Part shown: piece by piece, positions 20,649-31,223 of the stretch
Position numbering within the stretch: the stretch's first letter is position 1
Layout of the letters: every line of letters begins with the position of its first letter
From: Prasinococcaceae sp. CCMP 1430
Lineage: Eukaryota; Prasinodermophyta; Palmophyllophyceae; Prasinococcales; Prasinococcaceae
Assembly (NCBI GenBank): GCA_013416795.1
Contig: RQSC01000116.1
Span: 70,363-134,362 of the forward strand
Length of the DNA stretch: 64,000 bases
Direction of reading: 5' to 3'
Notes under the pieces: model-generated
Database searches by the model: none
Seen by the model: the letters and a program-made list of their open reading frames with translations, nothing else
What the model was told of the DNA's origin: nothing
Made by a program: the position numbers and the translations under genes

Positions 20649-22226
20649 TCACTGCTTCATGGCGACGCTCGACGCGTCGCTGACGCCGTTAGACTCCACC
20701 TCCACCTCCACGGAGGCGCCAACGCTCATGCCAGCGACGGCGGCGGCGTGCGACTCGGGCGTGGCGGTGTGCGGGTCTTCCGGCAGCGGCAGCGGCGTGC
20801 CGTCCGCGGTCTCGGTGTTGAACATGCCCAGGGCGCGGAACTTGTTGTAGCGGTGTTCGAGCAGCTCCTCGGTGGACAGGCCCGAGAACTCATCGATCGC
20901 CTTGAGGAGCTCCTCCTTCACCGCGCCGAACGCCTCGATGGGGTCGGCGTGCGCGCCGCCCTCGGGCTCGGGCACGACGCCATCGCACACGCCGATGTTC
21001 GTCAGCTCCGTGCTGGTGATCTTGAGCGCCTCGGTGGCCTTGGGCGTGGCCTCCGGGGTCTTCCACAGGATGGCCGCGCACGCCTCCGGCGACGCCACGT
21101 AGTACACCGAGTGCTCCATCATGAGCATCTTGTCGCAGATGCCGATGGCGAGCGCGCCGCCCGACCCGCCCTCGCCGATCACCAGCGAGATGATGGGCAC
21201 CTTGAGGCCGAAGGACTCGCGCAGGTTGTACGCGATGGCCTCGCCCTGGCCCATCTCCTCGGCCTTGACGCCCGCGTAGGCGCCGGGCGTGTCCACGAAA
21301 GTGAGGATGGGGAAGCCGAAGCGCTCCGCGTGCCGCATGAGGCGCAGCGCCTTGCGGTAGCCCGCGGGCGTGGGCATGCCAAAGTTGCGCTCGATGTTCT
21401 CCTTGGTGTTCCTCCCCTTCTGGTGCCCGATGAACATGAACGTGCGCCCCTCCATGGTGCCCACGCCGCACACCAGCGCGGGGTCGTCGTACCCGCCGCG
21501 GTCGCCGTGCAGCTCGACCCACTTGTCGGTGATGTTGAGCGCGATGTCCAGGAAGGTCGGGCGGTTCGGGTGGCGCGCGACCTGCAGCTGCTGCACGGGC
21601 GTGAGGCGCGAGTACGTCTCGCGGCGCAGCTCGGACGCGCGCGCCTCGAGCTCGCCAATCTGTTCGCGCACGTCCACTCCGTTCTCCTCGGCCACGCGGC
21701 GCACCTCCTCGATGCGGTTGTCGAGCTCCACGAGGGGTTTCTCGAACTCCTGCGTGTCGCGCCGGCGCGCGTCAGAGGCGGCAGGCGAGCGGCGGCGGCG
21801 CGCGGCGCGCGCCGGGNGCGCCGACGAAGCCTGGCCGCCGGCACCGGCGTCACCGGTGACGTGGCCGTGCACGCCGGGCAGCACCGCGAAGGATTCGCCC
21901 GCCACGCCGGTGCTCGCGACCACCGCCCCGGGCGGCGCGCCGCCCAGCGCCAGCAGGGCCGCCTGAAGGGCGACGCTCGCGGCACCGGCGCCGGCGTCGT
22001 CCTCGCCGCCGGCCCCCGCGGCGACCAGCCCGTCAAGCCTGGCCATGTCCACCACGCGCCCGTCGGGGAGCCGCGCGAGCGCGTGCCGCCCGCCGCCTGC
22101 GGCGAGGCCGCCGCCCCGGTCGCCGCGCGGGAGCGCCGACCAGCGCGCGAGCCCCTCGTCGCCCGCCCCGACCATTCCAGCGCCGCGCCGCGCCGCGCGC
22201 TGCGCAGCATCCGTCCGCTCAACCAT
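20649..22226 (-). CDS. accA: Acetyl-CoA carboxylase carboxyltransferase subunit alpha, nucleus-encoded plastid form
   Basis: The domain from about 21749 to 20800 matches bacterial and plastid AccA end to end: FEKPLVELDNRIEEVRRVAE, RHPNRPTFLDIALNI, IGHQKGRNTKENIERNFGMP, RKALRLMRHAERFGFPILTF, DTPGAYAGVKAEEMGQGEAI, VIGEGGSGGALAIG and LSTEELLEHRYNKFRALGMF. With the beta subunit it transfers CO2 from biotin to acetyl-CoA, the first step of plastid fatty-acid synthesis. About 160 further residues precede the domain from ATG 22226 (ATG 22175 also possible). They are GC3-rich, contain no stop and exceed a transit peptide, but one base is undetermined (N at 21817) and a CACGCAG acceptor abuts the domain, so an intron there is possible. 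A C-terminal extension of about 50 residues follows the conserved end. Confidence 0.93.
   Translation of the reverse strand: MVERTDAAQRAARRGAGMVGAGDEGLARWSALPRGDRGGGLAAGGGRHALARLPDGRVVDMARLDGLVAAGAGGEDDAGAGAASVALQAALLALGGAPPGAVVASTGVAGESFAVLPGVHGHVTGDAGAGGQASSAXPARAARRRRSPAASDARRRDTQEFEKPLVELDNRIEEVRRVAEENGVDVREQIGELEARASELRRETYSRLTPVQQLQVARHPNRPTFLDIALNITDKWVELHGDRGGYDDPALVCGVGTMEGRTFMFIGHQKGRNTKENIERNFGMPTPAGYRKALRLMRHAERFGFPILTFVDTPGAYAGVKAEEMGQGEAIAYNLRESFGLKVPIISLVIGEGGSGGALAIGICDKMLMMEHSVYYVASPEACAAILWKTPEATPKATEALKITSTELTNIGVCDGVVPEPEGGAHADPIEAFGAVKEELLKAIDEFSGLSTEELLEHRYNKFRALGMFNTETADGTPLPLPEDPHTATPESHAAAVAGMSVGASVEVEVESNGVSDASSVAMKQ
21817..21817. other. Undetermined base (N) inside accA N-terminal region
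   Basis: A single ambiguous base. The reading frame on either side of it cannot be guaranteed to be continuous. Confidence 0.99.
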
Positions 22227-22781
22227 CACGATATTTAGCATCTTTTTTACTCCAATGGATTCGCTCCATCGCACATTACGCGTGGATTCCGCGGAATCCC
22301 CGCCGTCAGGTTTCGCGGAGATGATCCCGAAATACCATCACGACGAGAATTCGCGTCTTGGAGATGCACCGTAGCACATCAAAAGACGGAGTTGAAATGC
22401 GCACGTGTGTGGCGCGGCGCGGCCCCCCTCCCCCCTCTTCCCCGCCAGCGAGATCTCCTCTGGCGCTCGCGGCGGCCGCCGTGCGGGCGCGCGCGGCCCG
22501 CGCGCACGTTCTTCCGGGGCGCCAATTCCGCCTTGGAACCGCCGCGTCGCGCCACCGGAACGCACGCGCGCCCGCCCGGCGAAACCGCAACGAAACCGCC
22601 CCGAAATCCGAACCGGAAACGCGGGCGCTTTTCGGCCGCGCGGCGGCCCCGCGCGCGATTTCGCGCCTGGCGCGGAAAGGCCGATCCGGCAAGGCGACTC
22701 ACCATCATCGAGTGAACAGTATGTACGGTAATGTAGTCGCGACGCTGTGTGCCAGGTGTGCCATGCCGGTGCGGCTCTCTG
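22227..22781. other. Divergent promoter region accA / disordered membrane protein
   Basis: 555 bp. The part next to accA (22205-22390) is AT-richer and contains the perfect palindrome described separately. A TTTCGCGCC box, E2F-like in form, lies near 22658. No coding ORF supported. Confidence 0.45.
22284..22299. promoter_or_regulatory. 16-bp perfect palindrome upstream of accA
   Basis: GGATTCCGCGGAATCC reads identically on both strands. It lies 58 bp upstream of the first accA ATG considered (22226). Symmetry and position suggest a dimeric transcription-factor site; not a known named element to me. Confidence 0.45.
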
Positions 22782-24695
22782 ATGGTAGGGTTCCTAATCT
22801 CTGGCGACGAGAGGAGAAAGCGCGCGCGCGCGGCGCCGTGTCGGAACCCAAACCCAAACCCAAACCCAAACCCAAACCCAAATGCACGGGGCGCGCGGGC
22901 GCGGGCGGAGGGGCGCGCGCGCGGGCCCGACGCCGCGGCGGACGGCATCGTGAGCCCAGCAGCGTTCGCGGCCGTCGCGGGGGCGCTGGTGGTGGTCAGC
23001 GCGCTGCTCGTTGCGCTGCTCGCACAGCGCTGGCTCGCGAGCGGCGCCGGCTCGGCCGGCGCAAACGCAGCCAAGGCGGCGCCCGAGGTGGCGCCCGAGG
23101 CGGCACCCGCGTGCAAGAAGCAGCGAAGCGCACAAGAAGATGATCCCGCGCAACGAGTGGGGCGCGCGAGGTCGGACTGCAGCGCCTCGGAAGATCAGGC
23201 CAGCGCCGGTCGGCCCTCGCGAACGAGCTCTGCGACGTCCTCAAGCGGCGGCGACGACGCAGGCGGAGCGGACCCTGCCGCCCGCCCCGAAACGACCGCC
23301 CAGAGCCAGCCCAAGGGGTTGTCTTCTTCGCAACAGCGCAGGCGCAGGAGGAAGGCCGCGCGAGAGGCGGCGGCGAGCGAGTGCGCGACCGCGGCTGAGA
23401 TCACGGCCACAGCCGAGGTCACCGCGCTCTCGGCCGCGCCCGCCACCGATCTACCCGTCTCTTCGATCGTCGAGACGACGCGCTCTACCCAGGAGCCCAT
23501 CGTCGCACAGGCCTCCGACTCCGACTCGATTGACCTCCCGACGCCGGCGGACTTCGTACGCTCGGCCGATGTCGTCGCAGCTAGAGTTGCCGCCGTAGGA
23601 CCCGCGTCCGCCATCGCGCACGCGGCCACGCCCACCATCGGCGCCACCACTGGCACCGAGGGAAAGCTCTCCAACAGCGGCCAGGTGAACTCGCTATCGG
23701 GGGCGGACGCCCGCAATGATCAGCCAGACGTGCCGATGGTCGGGCCTGCGCGCTCGGGAACCGCGCCCGAGTCGAGCAGGCGCCCAAAGAGCGCATTCAA
23801 CTACTCCAAGAAGTACGCGGCGGCTGCGGCCACAGCAAAGCGCGCGCAGGCGAAGAAGCGTGCCTCGAGCATCGGTGATCCATCCGCCGCGGTGATGGCA
23901 GCGCCCGCGGCCAAGGCGGTCGCGATGCCCTCGACGGGCACGGTGGCGGCCGCCGCGCAGCAACAGATGCGCGCCCGGCTCGTGCAACAGGTCGCCCAGA
24001 CTGCACAGGCCAACACCGCGGGACGAGTCAGTGTGCCTGCGCGCGCGCAGGCTCTCGCACGGACTGGCGTCTCCCAGGTCGCTTTGCCCACCGCTGCCGT
24101 GGCGGCGCCGGTCGCGCCCGCGGGGATTGCGTCGCATCGTCCCGCTACTGCAAGTGGCAGAGTTGGCTGGGGCGATGCGAGGCGCGCGGATGCCCAGCAA
24201 GCGTCGAGGAGCTCGACGTACGCCCCCGCACAGGGTGCATCCCACACGCAGCAAGTGACGACGTCTGTGCCTGCCAGCATGCCCATGTCGAACACTGCGC
24301 TTCCAGGGCCGCCTGCGCCCCAGCCATCGGCGAAGGGGAGCCACGGCAGCACCGGCGCAGCGAGCGGCGGCATAGATAGAGTGGCGTTTGACGAAGGTCA
24401 CACGGCCGCCTTCAGTTTCGGAGGGTTCTTCGCGGGCATAGCCGGGCTCGCCACGAGTGATGCGGATGCCATCAGTGGCTCGTCCTCGCAGGGAGAGGGC
24501 GACAGGCGTGGGAGGCGCCACTCGGCGCCCAAGTCAGCGGAGTGGATCGACTCACAGGTGTGGGGATCCCCGCGCGCGAGAAATGCAGCTGCCAACGCGG
24601 GCCAGGCGAGTGGAAAGCAACTGTTTGCTGCCGCTCAGTCTGGCGATAGCTTCGACCGCCACGCCGAGGCTCTCCTACCGAGCAACCTGCTGTAG
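22782..24695 (+). CDS. Low-complexity protein with one N-terminal membrane helix, unknown function
   Basis: 637 residues if ATG 22782 is the start; no later in-frame Met occurs before residue 300, so the start is poorly fixed. A hydrophobic helix (FAAVAGALVVVSALLVALLA, about residues 73-92) is followed by more than 500 residues of Ala/Ser/Thr/Gln-rich, probably disordered chain, with a basic patch SSQQRRRRRKAAREAAA. Two short ordered-looking islands follow, SAFNYSKKYAAAAATAKRAQ and HTAAFSFGGFFAGIAGLA. The layout is that of a single-pass protein with a long soluble tail. The region before the helix includes an Asn-Pro repeat encoded by a CCCAAA microsatellite and may be 5' UTR. Family not recognised. 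Confidence 0.55.
   Translation: MVGFLISGDERRKRARAAPCRNPNPNPNPNPNPNARGARARAEGRARGPDAAADGIVSPAAFAAVAGALVVVSALLVALLAQRWLASGAGSAGANAAKAAPEVAPEAAPACKKQRSAQEDDPAQRVGRARSDCSASEDQASAGRPSRTSSATSSSGGDDAGGADPAARPETTAQSQPKGLSSSQQRRRRRKAAREAAASECATAAEITATAEVTALSAAPATDLPVSSIVETTRSTQEPIVAQASDSDSIDLPTPADFVRSADVVAARVAAVGPASAIAHAATPTIGATTGTEGKLSNSGQVNSLSGADARNDQPDVPMVGPARSGTAPESSRRPKSAFNYSKKYAAAAATAKRAQAKKRASSIGDPSAAVMAAPAAKAVAMPSTGTVAAAAQQQMRARLVQQVAQTAQANTAGRVSVPARAQALARTGVSQVALPTAAVAAPVAPAGIASHRPATASGRVGWGDARRADAQQASRSSTYAPAQGASHTQQVTTSVPASMPMSNTALPGPPAPQPSAKGSHGSTGAASGGIDRVAFDEGHTAAFSFGGFFAGIAGLATSDADAISGSSSQGEGDRRGRRHSAPKSAEWIDSQVWGSPRARNAAANAGQASGKQLFAAAQSGDSFDRHAEALLPSNLL
22845..22881. repeat. (CCCAAA)n microsatellite, about six units
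   Basis: Uninterrupted hexamer repeat near the 5' end of the preceding ORF. If translated it yields alternating Asn-Pro. It differs from plant-type telomere repeats (CCCTAAA/CCCTAA). Confidence 0.8.
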
Positions 24696-25290
24696 TCGCC
24701 CTACCATGCCGACGCGCCCGCCCGCTGCATTTGCAGCGCGCAGGGCGATACCACCACCGTTCCGCCGCCCTCGGCCCAGACTTGACAACCAGCTCACATC
24801 GACCCAGGCCCCTTTGATACCCAACTCTCGGATGCAGCCGTCCGCCACCAGCGACGCACATCCCTGCCTGATCCCACATACTGTCCTCAAAGGAACCCCA
24901 CCAAAGCCCTCACACACACAAATTCACTTCCCCTCCCCTCCCACCCGTACCCCCTACCCCGTTCCCTCATTCCCTTTTCGCCGCTGTCGCGCAGCGCGCG
25001 GCCGCCCCTCGCTCGTGCTGGGCTCCATCCAAGCGCGCGACCGACGGCCGACCGCACCCCAAGACGCTATCTGTTAATCGCAATCTGTTTCTTCTGGTTG
25101 CCCACGCTGAGCATGCTGAGCGCGGCGCGTGCGCGAGATGTTGGTTGAGCGAGCCGCCCATTCATCTTCCCAGCTGAACACGCGCATGCACCCCGCGTAT
25201 GCGTTACAGCGCTTGTGCGCGCATGTGTGAATGCGCACGCGGGTGCGAGTGCTCGGGGTCGTTTATTACTGCCGTGCGCGTCACGACTCG
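24696..25290. other. Convergent 3' spacer
   Basis: 595 bp, C-rich on the + strand between 24890 and 24980. No gene, no clear signal recognised. Confidence 0.35.
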
Positions 25291-26969
25291 TCAGGCTCTG
25301 CCGAGCACCGCCTTCGAGGCCTCCACAAGCCGGCTGTTGCCGGCGGCGGCGTTTCCCACTCCTGCCGCCATGCCCGCGATGGCCACCGTGCCGCCCACGA
25401 TGGCGCACACGCTGGTAAGAAATTCAGCGAGGCTCGAGCGGCTGTCGACCACGTGCACGCGAATGGGCCAGATTTCATAGTGGAAGTACACGCCGGCCTT
25501 CTTGCCGTCGCCACCACCCATCAAGGCCGCAACGGACGACCCCCCCGTCGATGTGGTCTCGGTGTAGCTGTACTGGTTAGTGTGCGTGTCGCGGCCACCG
25601 CGGTGGTACGTGGTTGGCACGACTTTGAGGAACTGTACGGCTCGCGCCGGCGTCGGCGGCGCGGCCAGTCCTGTCAGCGCTGCACACGCACTTTCATGGG
25701 CGAGAGAGCAGGGGGAACGCCAGGTCAAAGCGCACGCATGCTGCGTGGGCAGCGCGTGCAAAACATAGAGCCGATACTTTGGGGAGGCGCTGACATGCAC
25801 TGGGCGTCACGTACATACTGCGTCGCCAGGCCGCTGGCTGCGTGCACGCGCCGTGCGCCGCTCAGCGGCTCGACCTTGCCCGGGTACGCCGCGCCAAAGC
25901 TCAGCCCATGGATGGTGTGGCTCATGTTGAAACCTGCCGGATCGAGCTGCATCTGCACGATCTGGCCGTTCGACAGCGAGAGCGTGCGCCCGGGATTCAC
26001 CTGTATGTGGCCCGACAGCTTGGAGACCTCCATGTAGCCCTCCATGTGGCAGCCCACGACCGAACCGCCCTCGCGCTTCATGCGATCCACGTCGGCCTGC
26101 ACCTTGCCCATCGACTCGAGCAGCTCGCCCATGAAGTCGACTTGCAGCATGCTTTGGCGAATCTCGAGGGCCGAGCCGCCCCCGCCGCCGCCCAGGTCGC
26201 GCGCGAGCAGCCGCCGGCTGCCCGCTGCGCCAAGCGCCACCTCCTCCCCTTCGGTGCCGTCGTCTTCTCTCCCGCCGCCCCCGCCGCTGCTGCTGCCGCC
26301 GCCACCTGCGAGCTTCGCCGCCGCGCGTGCCGCGTGCTCGCGCTCCTCGTCGGCGGGCGAGCGGCCACCCCCCCCACCTCCGCCGGCCTTGCCACCCCTG
26401 TTCCAGTGGAAGGCCTCGCGCATGAATTCCGCGATTGTCGAGTGACCGGGCGTCGCGTGCGCGCCAGGTGTCGAGCCAGCCCCTCCTCCCTCCGTGCCGC
26501 CGCCGCCGGCCCTACCGCCCTCGGCCGCGTCACCGCCGCTGACGCCCCCGCCGTCGCCCCCGCCACGCTCGTTGGCCCTCCCCCTCTGCGCGTCGCCGAC
26601 CCTTCTACTGGCGGTGTCGACGTCCCACTTGTGCACGTGGCTAGCCATGAGGTCGAGTACGAAGTCGCCGCTTGAGTCGAGCGCCTCGAGAGACACCAGC
26701 TCGCACGGCACGGCGTGGAAGGTCACGTTGAGCTCGACGTGCAGCTTCTCGGCCCATGCGTCGCGCCCCGAGTCGACGGTGAGCGACGTGCGCTGCGTGC
26801 GCGAGAGGTGGTAGTGCGCCTCGGAGAGGAAGAGCGCTCCGCACGCGAGCGCGCACGCGAGCGTCACCGCGCCGCCCAGCCGCGTGCGCACGACAAAGTC
26901 GTCGCCCACCTTGGGGAAGGCGTCGAGGGAGCGCGCGACCGACCGCGCCGACGCCGCGAGGGACGCCAT
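25291..26969 (-). CDS. Erv41/Erv46 (ERGIC2/3) family ER-Golgi cargo receptor, two exons
   Basis: Exons 26969-25815 and 25632-25291 (182-bp intron, GTACGT donor); 498 residues. These proteins cycle in COPII/COPI vesicles as cargo receptors. Layout: a short cytosolic N-terminus (SLDAFPKVGDDFVVRTRLGG), a first membrane helix, the lumenal start LHVELNVTFHAVPCELVSLE, the conserved lumenal block GCHMEGYMEVSKLSGHIQVN, then QYFLKVVPTTY rebuilt exactly across the splice, and a C-terminal helix LTSVCAIVGGTVAIAGMAAG preceded by VYFHYEIWPIRV. The GC-x-x-EG block favours the Erv46/ERGIC3 branch. The lumenal domain is interrupted by about 150 residues of Gly-rich low complexity, much longer than usual. The C-terminal tail lacks an obvious KKxx retrieval signal. 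Confidence 0.85.
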
Positions 26970-27695
26970 CGCCCGCGCGGCGCGCGCAGCCGCGCGTGAT
27001 CGACGCCGCAGGGCGCGCGCGCCGTGTGGCGCGGCATGAAGGAGAGCAGGCCCTCGCTGGCGCAGCCGAAGGGGAAAAAAAAAAAAAAAGCTCGGTGCGC
27101 CGGCCGCTGCTGCAGGGGCGCAGGCAGCGGCACGGTGGGTGTGAGGGTGGGTNCCGCTGCGCCGCCGACACGGACGCATGCGCCGACGCCAGCGCAGCAG
27201 CGGCGGCCGGGGGCGCGCGACGAGCGAGCAGCACTGCAGCAGCTCAGGAGAGAGGCATGGGAGCGCCACCAGGCGCGGCGAGCAGCAGCGGGCGAGCACT
27301 CGCAGGAGCAACAAGGGGAGGGGCAGGAGCAGCACGAAGAGCAGTGGCAGCGGCGGAGACCGCGGCGGCGGCAGCCGCCACCCGGCGAACCCTCAGCGCG
27401 CCATGCCAAGGGTCATTCGCGGGGCGCTCTGTACCCGCGCATCGCAAGGGAGGCCGCCACCGCTCATGAAGTCGACGCCGACCACCTCGGCAGCGAAAGT
27501 GGCGGTGCCGATGGCGGCAGCGTGCGAAATGCACACAGCACGCGCGGCTCTCGCGGCCAGGGCTACGCGCGTGGCTTCGAGCCGCGCGGACGCACTCGGG
27601 GTGCCGCGCACAGTCGCGCCAGCTGCAGCTCTCCCGACGGCCAGTACAGTGCGTCTCTTTCGTCAGCGCGCGCGTGCAGCGCTGCACGCCGAGCG
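26970..27695. other. Divergent spacer Erv46-like / SUV3
   Basis: 726 bp with one N (27153) and an A-run at 27076-27090. Frames on both strands are open but lack conserved content. The SUV3 frame itself is open upstream to ATG 27036, so an N-terminal extension (organelle targeting) cannot be ruled out. Confidence 0.4.
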
Positions 27696-30600
27696 ATGCA
27701 GCCGGGGGGTGCTGGGACACTGCTCGACGGGTGGCTCGGCGGTGAGGACGCACGCGTGTCGCTCGATGCTCGTGGTGGGAGTGAGGATGAAAACGACGAC
27801 ACGGCCTTCCTGTCGTCGCTCGCAGACGCGCCCAATGCGCGCCCGCGCGTGAGTGCGCGCCGCGAGCTCAACCGGCGTTTCCGTGAGACACGCCGCTCAG
27901 AGTGGGCGCGTCGCCGCGCAGCGGAGCTGCTCTTTGAGCCCGATGCATTTGACCGCGGCATGCGCGCACTGCAGCGGCTCGCCACGCGAGCGCCCTCGCG
28001 CCCGCTGCTCGAGGCTCTTCTGGGCGCGTGCAACATGCCCTGGCCGGCGATCGATGAGGTCGGGCAGCGCGCAGGTGGTCAGAAGTGGCGCACGGAGTAT
28101 CCACGTGGGGACGATGAGGTGAGCGCGCGCTCCCGCTGCGACCATAGCGCGACCGCGCGCGGAGTAGCGTATCTGTGGCATCTGACGCATCCCCTTCGCA
28201 CTACTAACGTGCACTCGCAGGACGAGTGGCACAGTGTTGATGATGGCCTGCGCGAGATACCGCTCTGGGAGTTGAGGAGCATGGGAGCAGCCCAGCTCGC
28301 CGCAGCAGCGCGCGCAAGAAACGTGCACGTCCATGGACTCGTCCCGCCGGACAGCGCCGCCGGAGGCGAGGCGCCGATCCCGCCTCCGGGCGTCGACGAG
28401 CTCGTGGAGGCGCTTACGCCAGCGCTCGCGCGCGAGAGGCAGGATGAGGCAGACATGGCAAACTCACGACGCTCTGAAGTCATCGGCGTGGAATGGCTGC
28501 CACGCTCGGAGGCGCACGAGGTCATCTTCGCGCTCTTTGTGGAGTGGGCAGCGCGGCCGGCTGCGGATGGTGGCGGCGCGGGTGCGGGCATTGCGCACGA
28601 AAGCGACGACGCACGCGATTTGGACCTGCTTGAGGGAAGCAGCGGGGACGCGCACGCGGGCCTCGACAGTCTCTTCACGTCCGACGAGGGCGAGCGGGGG
28701 CGCGCGAGCGAACGAGCTAACCGCAAACTCGGCAAGCGGAGCAACGCGAGCACGCGTGGGGCGGGGAAGGCCGCTGGGCGCAGCCTTGCGGCGGTGTCGC
28801 CTACTTACCTTGCTCTGGCCGAGAGCGCCGACATGCGCGCCCCGCACGAGTGGTTCCCGCTCGCGCGGGGCATGCGCCGGCGCGTAGTGTACCACGCGGG
28901 CCCGACGAACAGCGGCAAGACGCACGACGCGCTTCAGCGCTTGGCTGGTGCAGAGAGCGGCGTGTACAGTGGCCCGCTTCGCCTGCTGGCGATGGAAGTC
29001 TTCGAGAGGCTCAATGCCGCCGGCGCGTACTGCTCGTTGCGCACGGGCCAGGAAAAGACCCTGGTACCGTTCGCGAGACACGAGAGTGTGACGGCAGAGA
29101 TGCTACGCCTCGACCGCGTGGTCGACGTGGCTGTGGTGGACGAAGTGCAGCTCATGGGCGACGCTGAGCGCGGCTGGGCGTGGACGCGCGCTGTGTGCGG
29201 CCTCCCGGCGGCTGAGCTCCACCTGTGTGGCGATCCCTCGGCCCTGCCGCGCGTTCGTGAGATCTGCGAAGCAACGGGCGACGAGCTCACAGTGGTCGAG
29301 CACACCCGTCACACGCCCCTGGCGCTGGAGCCGGGTTCTCTCGAGGGCGACCTCAGGCGCGTGCAGAAGGGCGACGCTGTGGTGACCTTCTCGCGGCGGG
29401 ACATATTCGACACCAAGGCGCTCATCGAAGCACACACGGGCCTCAAGTGCGCGGTGGTGTACGGCAACCTGCCGCCCGAGATGCGCTCGCAGCAGGCGCG
29501 CCTTTTTAACGAGCCAGAAGGCGGCGCTGACGTGCTGGTGGCTTCGGACGCCATCGGCATGGGCCTCAACCTCAACATACGACGGGTGGTCTTTCTCACC
29601 GCCTCAAAGTACAACGCGGCTGCCAGGAAGGTGCGGGCGCGCGCGTGCATGCGAGAGCACGAGCATGCGATGGAGCGAGCGTGCTTGCATTCATATGCGT
29701 GTACGTGCACTGACTGAGCCTCGCCGACGATGCAGGCGGAGCCACTGAGCACCAGCCTCGTGAAGCAGATTGCCGGGCGTGCAGGGCGGCGTGGTACTGC
29801 GTGGGAACACGGCCGCGTCACCGTGCTCAAGCCGCAGGACCGCGCCTTCATCGAGGAGTGTTTGGCCACCGAACTGCCTCAGCTGGACAAGGCAGGCCTG
29901 CACCCCTCGTGGGAACAATTCGAAGAATTCGCGCGTCGATTGTGCGCCGGTCGCGCGCGCATGATGCGTGAGGGACTTGACGATCCCGACGTGGTTGACC
30001 CCAAAGCGCTTCGTCGTGCTGGCTCAGAGGCGGATCTGAGCGTTGAGGGGACGGCCTCTCACGCCGACGGAGATGACGTGCCGTTCCCGCGGCTGCTCGA
30101 CCATTTCCAACAGAGCGCGCGCGTGGACGGCTCGACGTACTTCCTGTCCAACTTCGCGACTATTCGCGCGCTCGCGCAGCGCCTGGAGGCCGTGTCGGGG
30201 CTGTCACTTGAGGCGCGCTTTTCATTCTGTTTCGCGCCGGTGGCACTGAACATGGCTCCTGTGATGGCGTCGTGGATGGGCATGGCACGCGCACTGGCGA
30301 CCGACGGACGCGTGCTGCTGGAGCACGCCGAATGCCATGCGCTCGGTGCCCCTGGGGAGGTGCCCAAGACTCATCTCGAGCTGCACGCATTGGAGGCCAT
30401 GCACCAAAAGGTGCGTCGCTGCTGCGCTCGACAGCACTCGCGCGCGCGCTGTTGCACCTCTTTCTGCGCGCTTCCTGCTGCTCTCTACTGACGTCTCTTG
30501 CCTGCATCGCCCACTCGCTTTTCTGCCTGCGCGCCAACGCTCGTGCGCAGCTCTCCCTGTACCGCTGGTTGAACATCCGCTTTGGCGAGAGCGCCTTTCC

Positions 30601-31048
30601 CCAGCGCCTCGAGGCAGACATGCTCGCGAGCGACGTCGAAGGAAAGATGGCGGCGGGACTCGCCGAGCTCACTGAGCGTAACATGCGCGAGAGGTCGAAG
30701 TTTCAGGAGCACGTGCAGGGGCTCGGCGAGTGGACCAATCCCGAGCTTGAGGCGGAGCTTATCAAAAGAGGTGCCAAGGTGAGCACACGAAGCGTCATGA
30801 TAAACCGCCTGGCGAAGCTTCTCGCGCGCGATAGGGTCGACGCCGATGACAAGGACCATGACGATGCTGTAGAGGACGCTGGTGCCGGCATCGATGCGGT
30901 GAATCGCGGCAACGGCGACGATGACGCTGGCGTGCGCGGTGCAGGAGGCGGCGGGCGGGCTGGAAGGCGGGGTAGCGAGCGAGCGCGCAGCCGCACAGTC
31001 CGTGGCACCAAGCGGGACGACAGGGCAGCCCTGAGGCGCCAGCAGTGA
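27696..31048 (+). CDS. SUV3: SUV3-type ATP-dependent RNA helicase (mitochondrial degradosome), four exons
   Basis: Exons 27696-28118, 28221-29630, 29736-30410 and 30551-31048; all introns phase 0; 1001 residues. SUV3 is an Ski2-like NTP-dependent helicase that unwinds RNA for mitochondrial decay and also occurs in plastids and nucleus. Motifs: [13 protein letters not shown] (the SUV3 signature), Ia [14 protein letters not shown], Ib [16 protein letters not shown] (replacing DExH), [43 protein letters not shown] and [13 protein letters not shown]. The C-terminal helical domain is followed by a basic Gly/Arg tail. About 400 residues precede motif I, longer than usual. Introns 1 and 2 (102 and 105 bp) are multiples of three; intron 1 carries a CTACTAAC branch site. 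Confidence 0.93.
28205..28220 (+). promoter_or_regulatory. Branch site and 3' splice site of SUV3 intron 1
   Basis: Branch motif CTACTAAC followed by GTGCACTCGCAG, a short distance to the AG. This is a near-perfect UACUAAC-type branch site; most other introns here show only CTGAC. Confidence 0.6.
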
Positions 31049-31223
31049 GGAGAAAGCGGTGTAACATATGATTTGTACCTTGTCAATCCATAGCTGTGGT
31101 AGTTGTATCCCTTGTGGGACCACGTCGCTCGGAGGCGCGAGCGTGCATCGCGGCGTGTGGGCGCGCGTGCACCCACATCCCGCCTTCATCATTACTGAGG
31201 ACGCACGCCCGCCCCTCGTGCCG

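Noticed and set aside
22845..22881. Telomeric repeat or chromosome-end relic
   Set aside because: The unit is CCCAAA, not CCCTAA or CCCTAAA. The array is very short and lies at a gene start.
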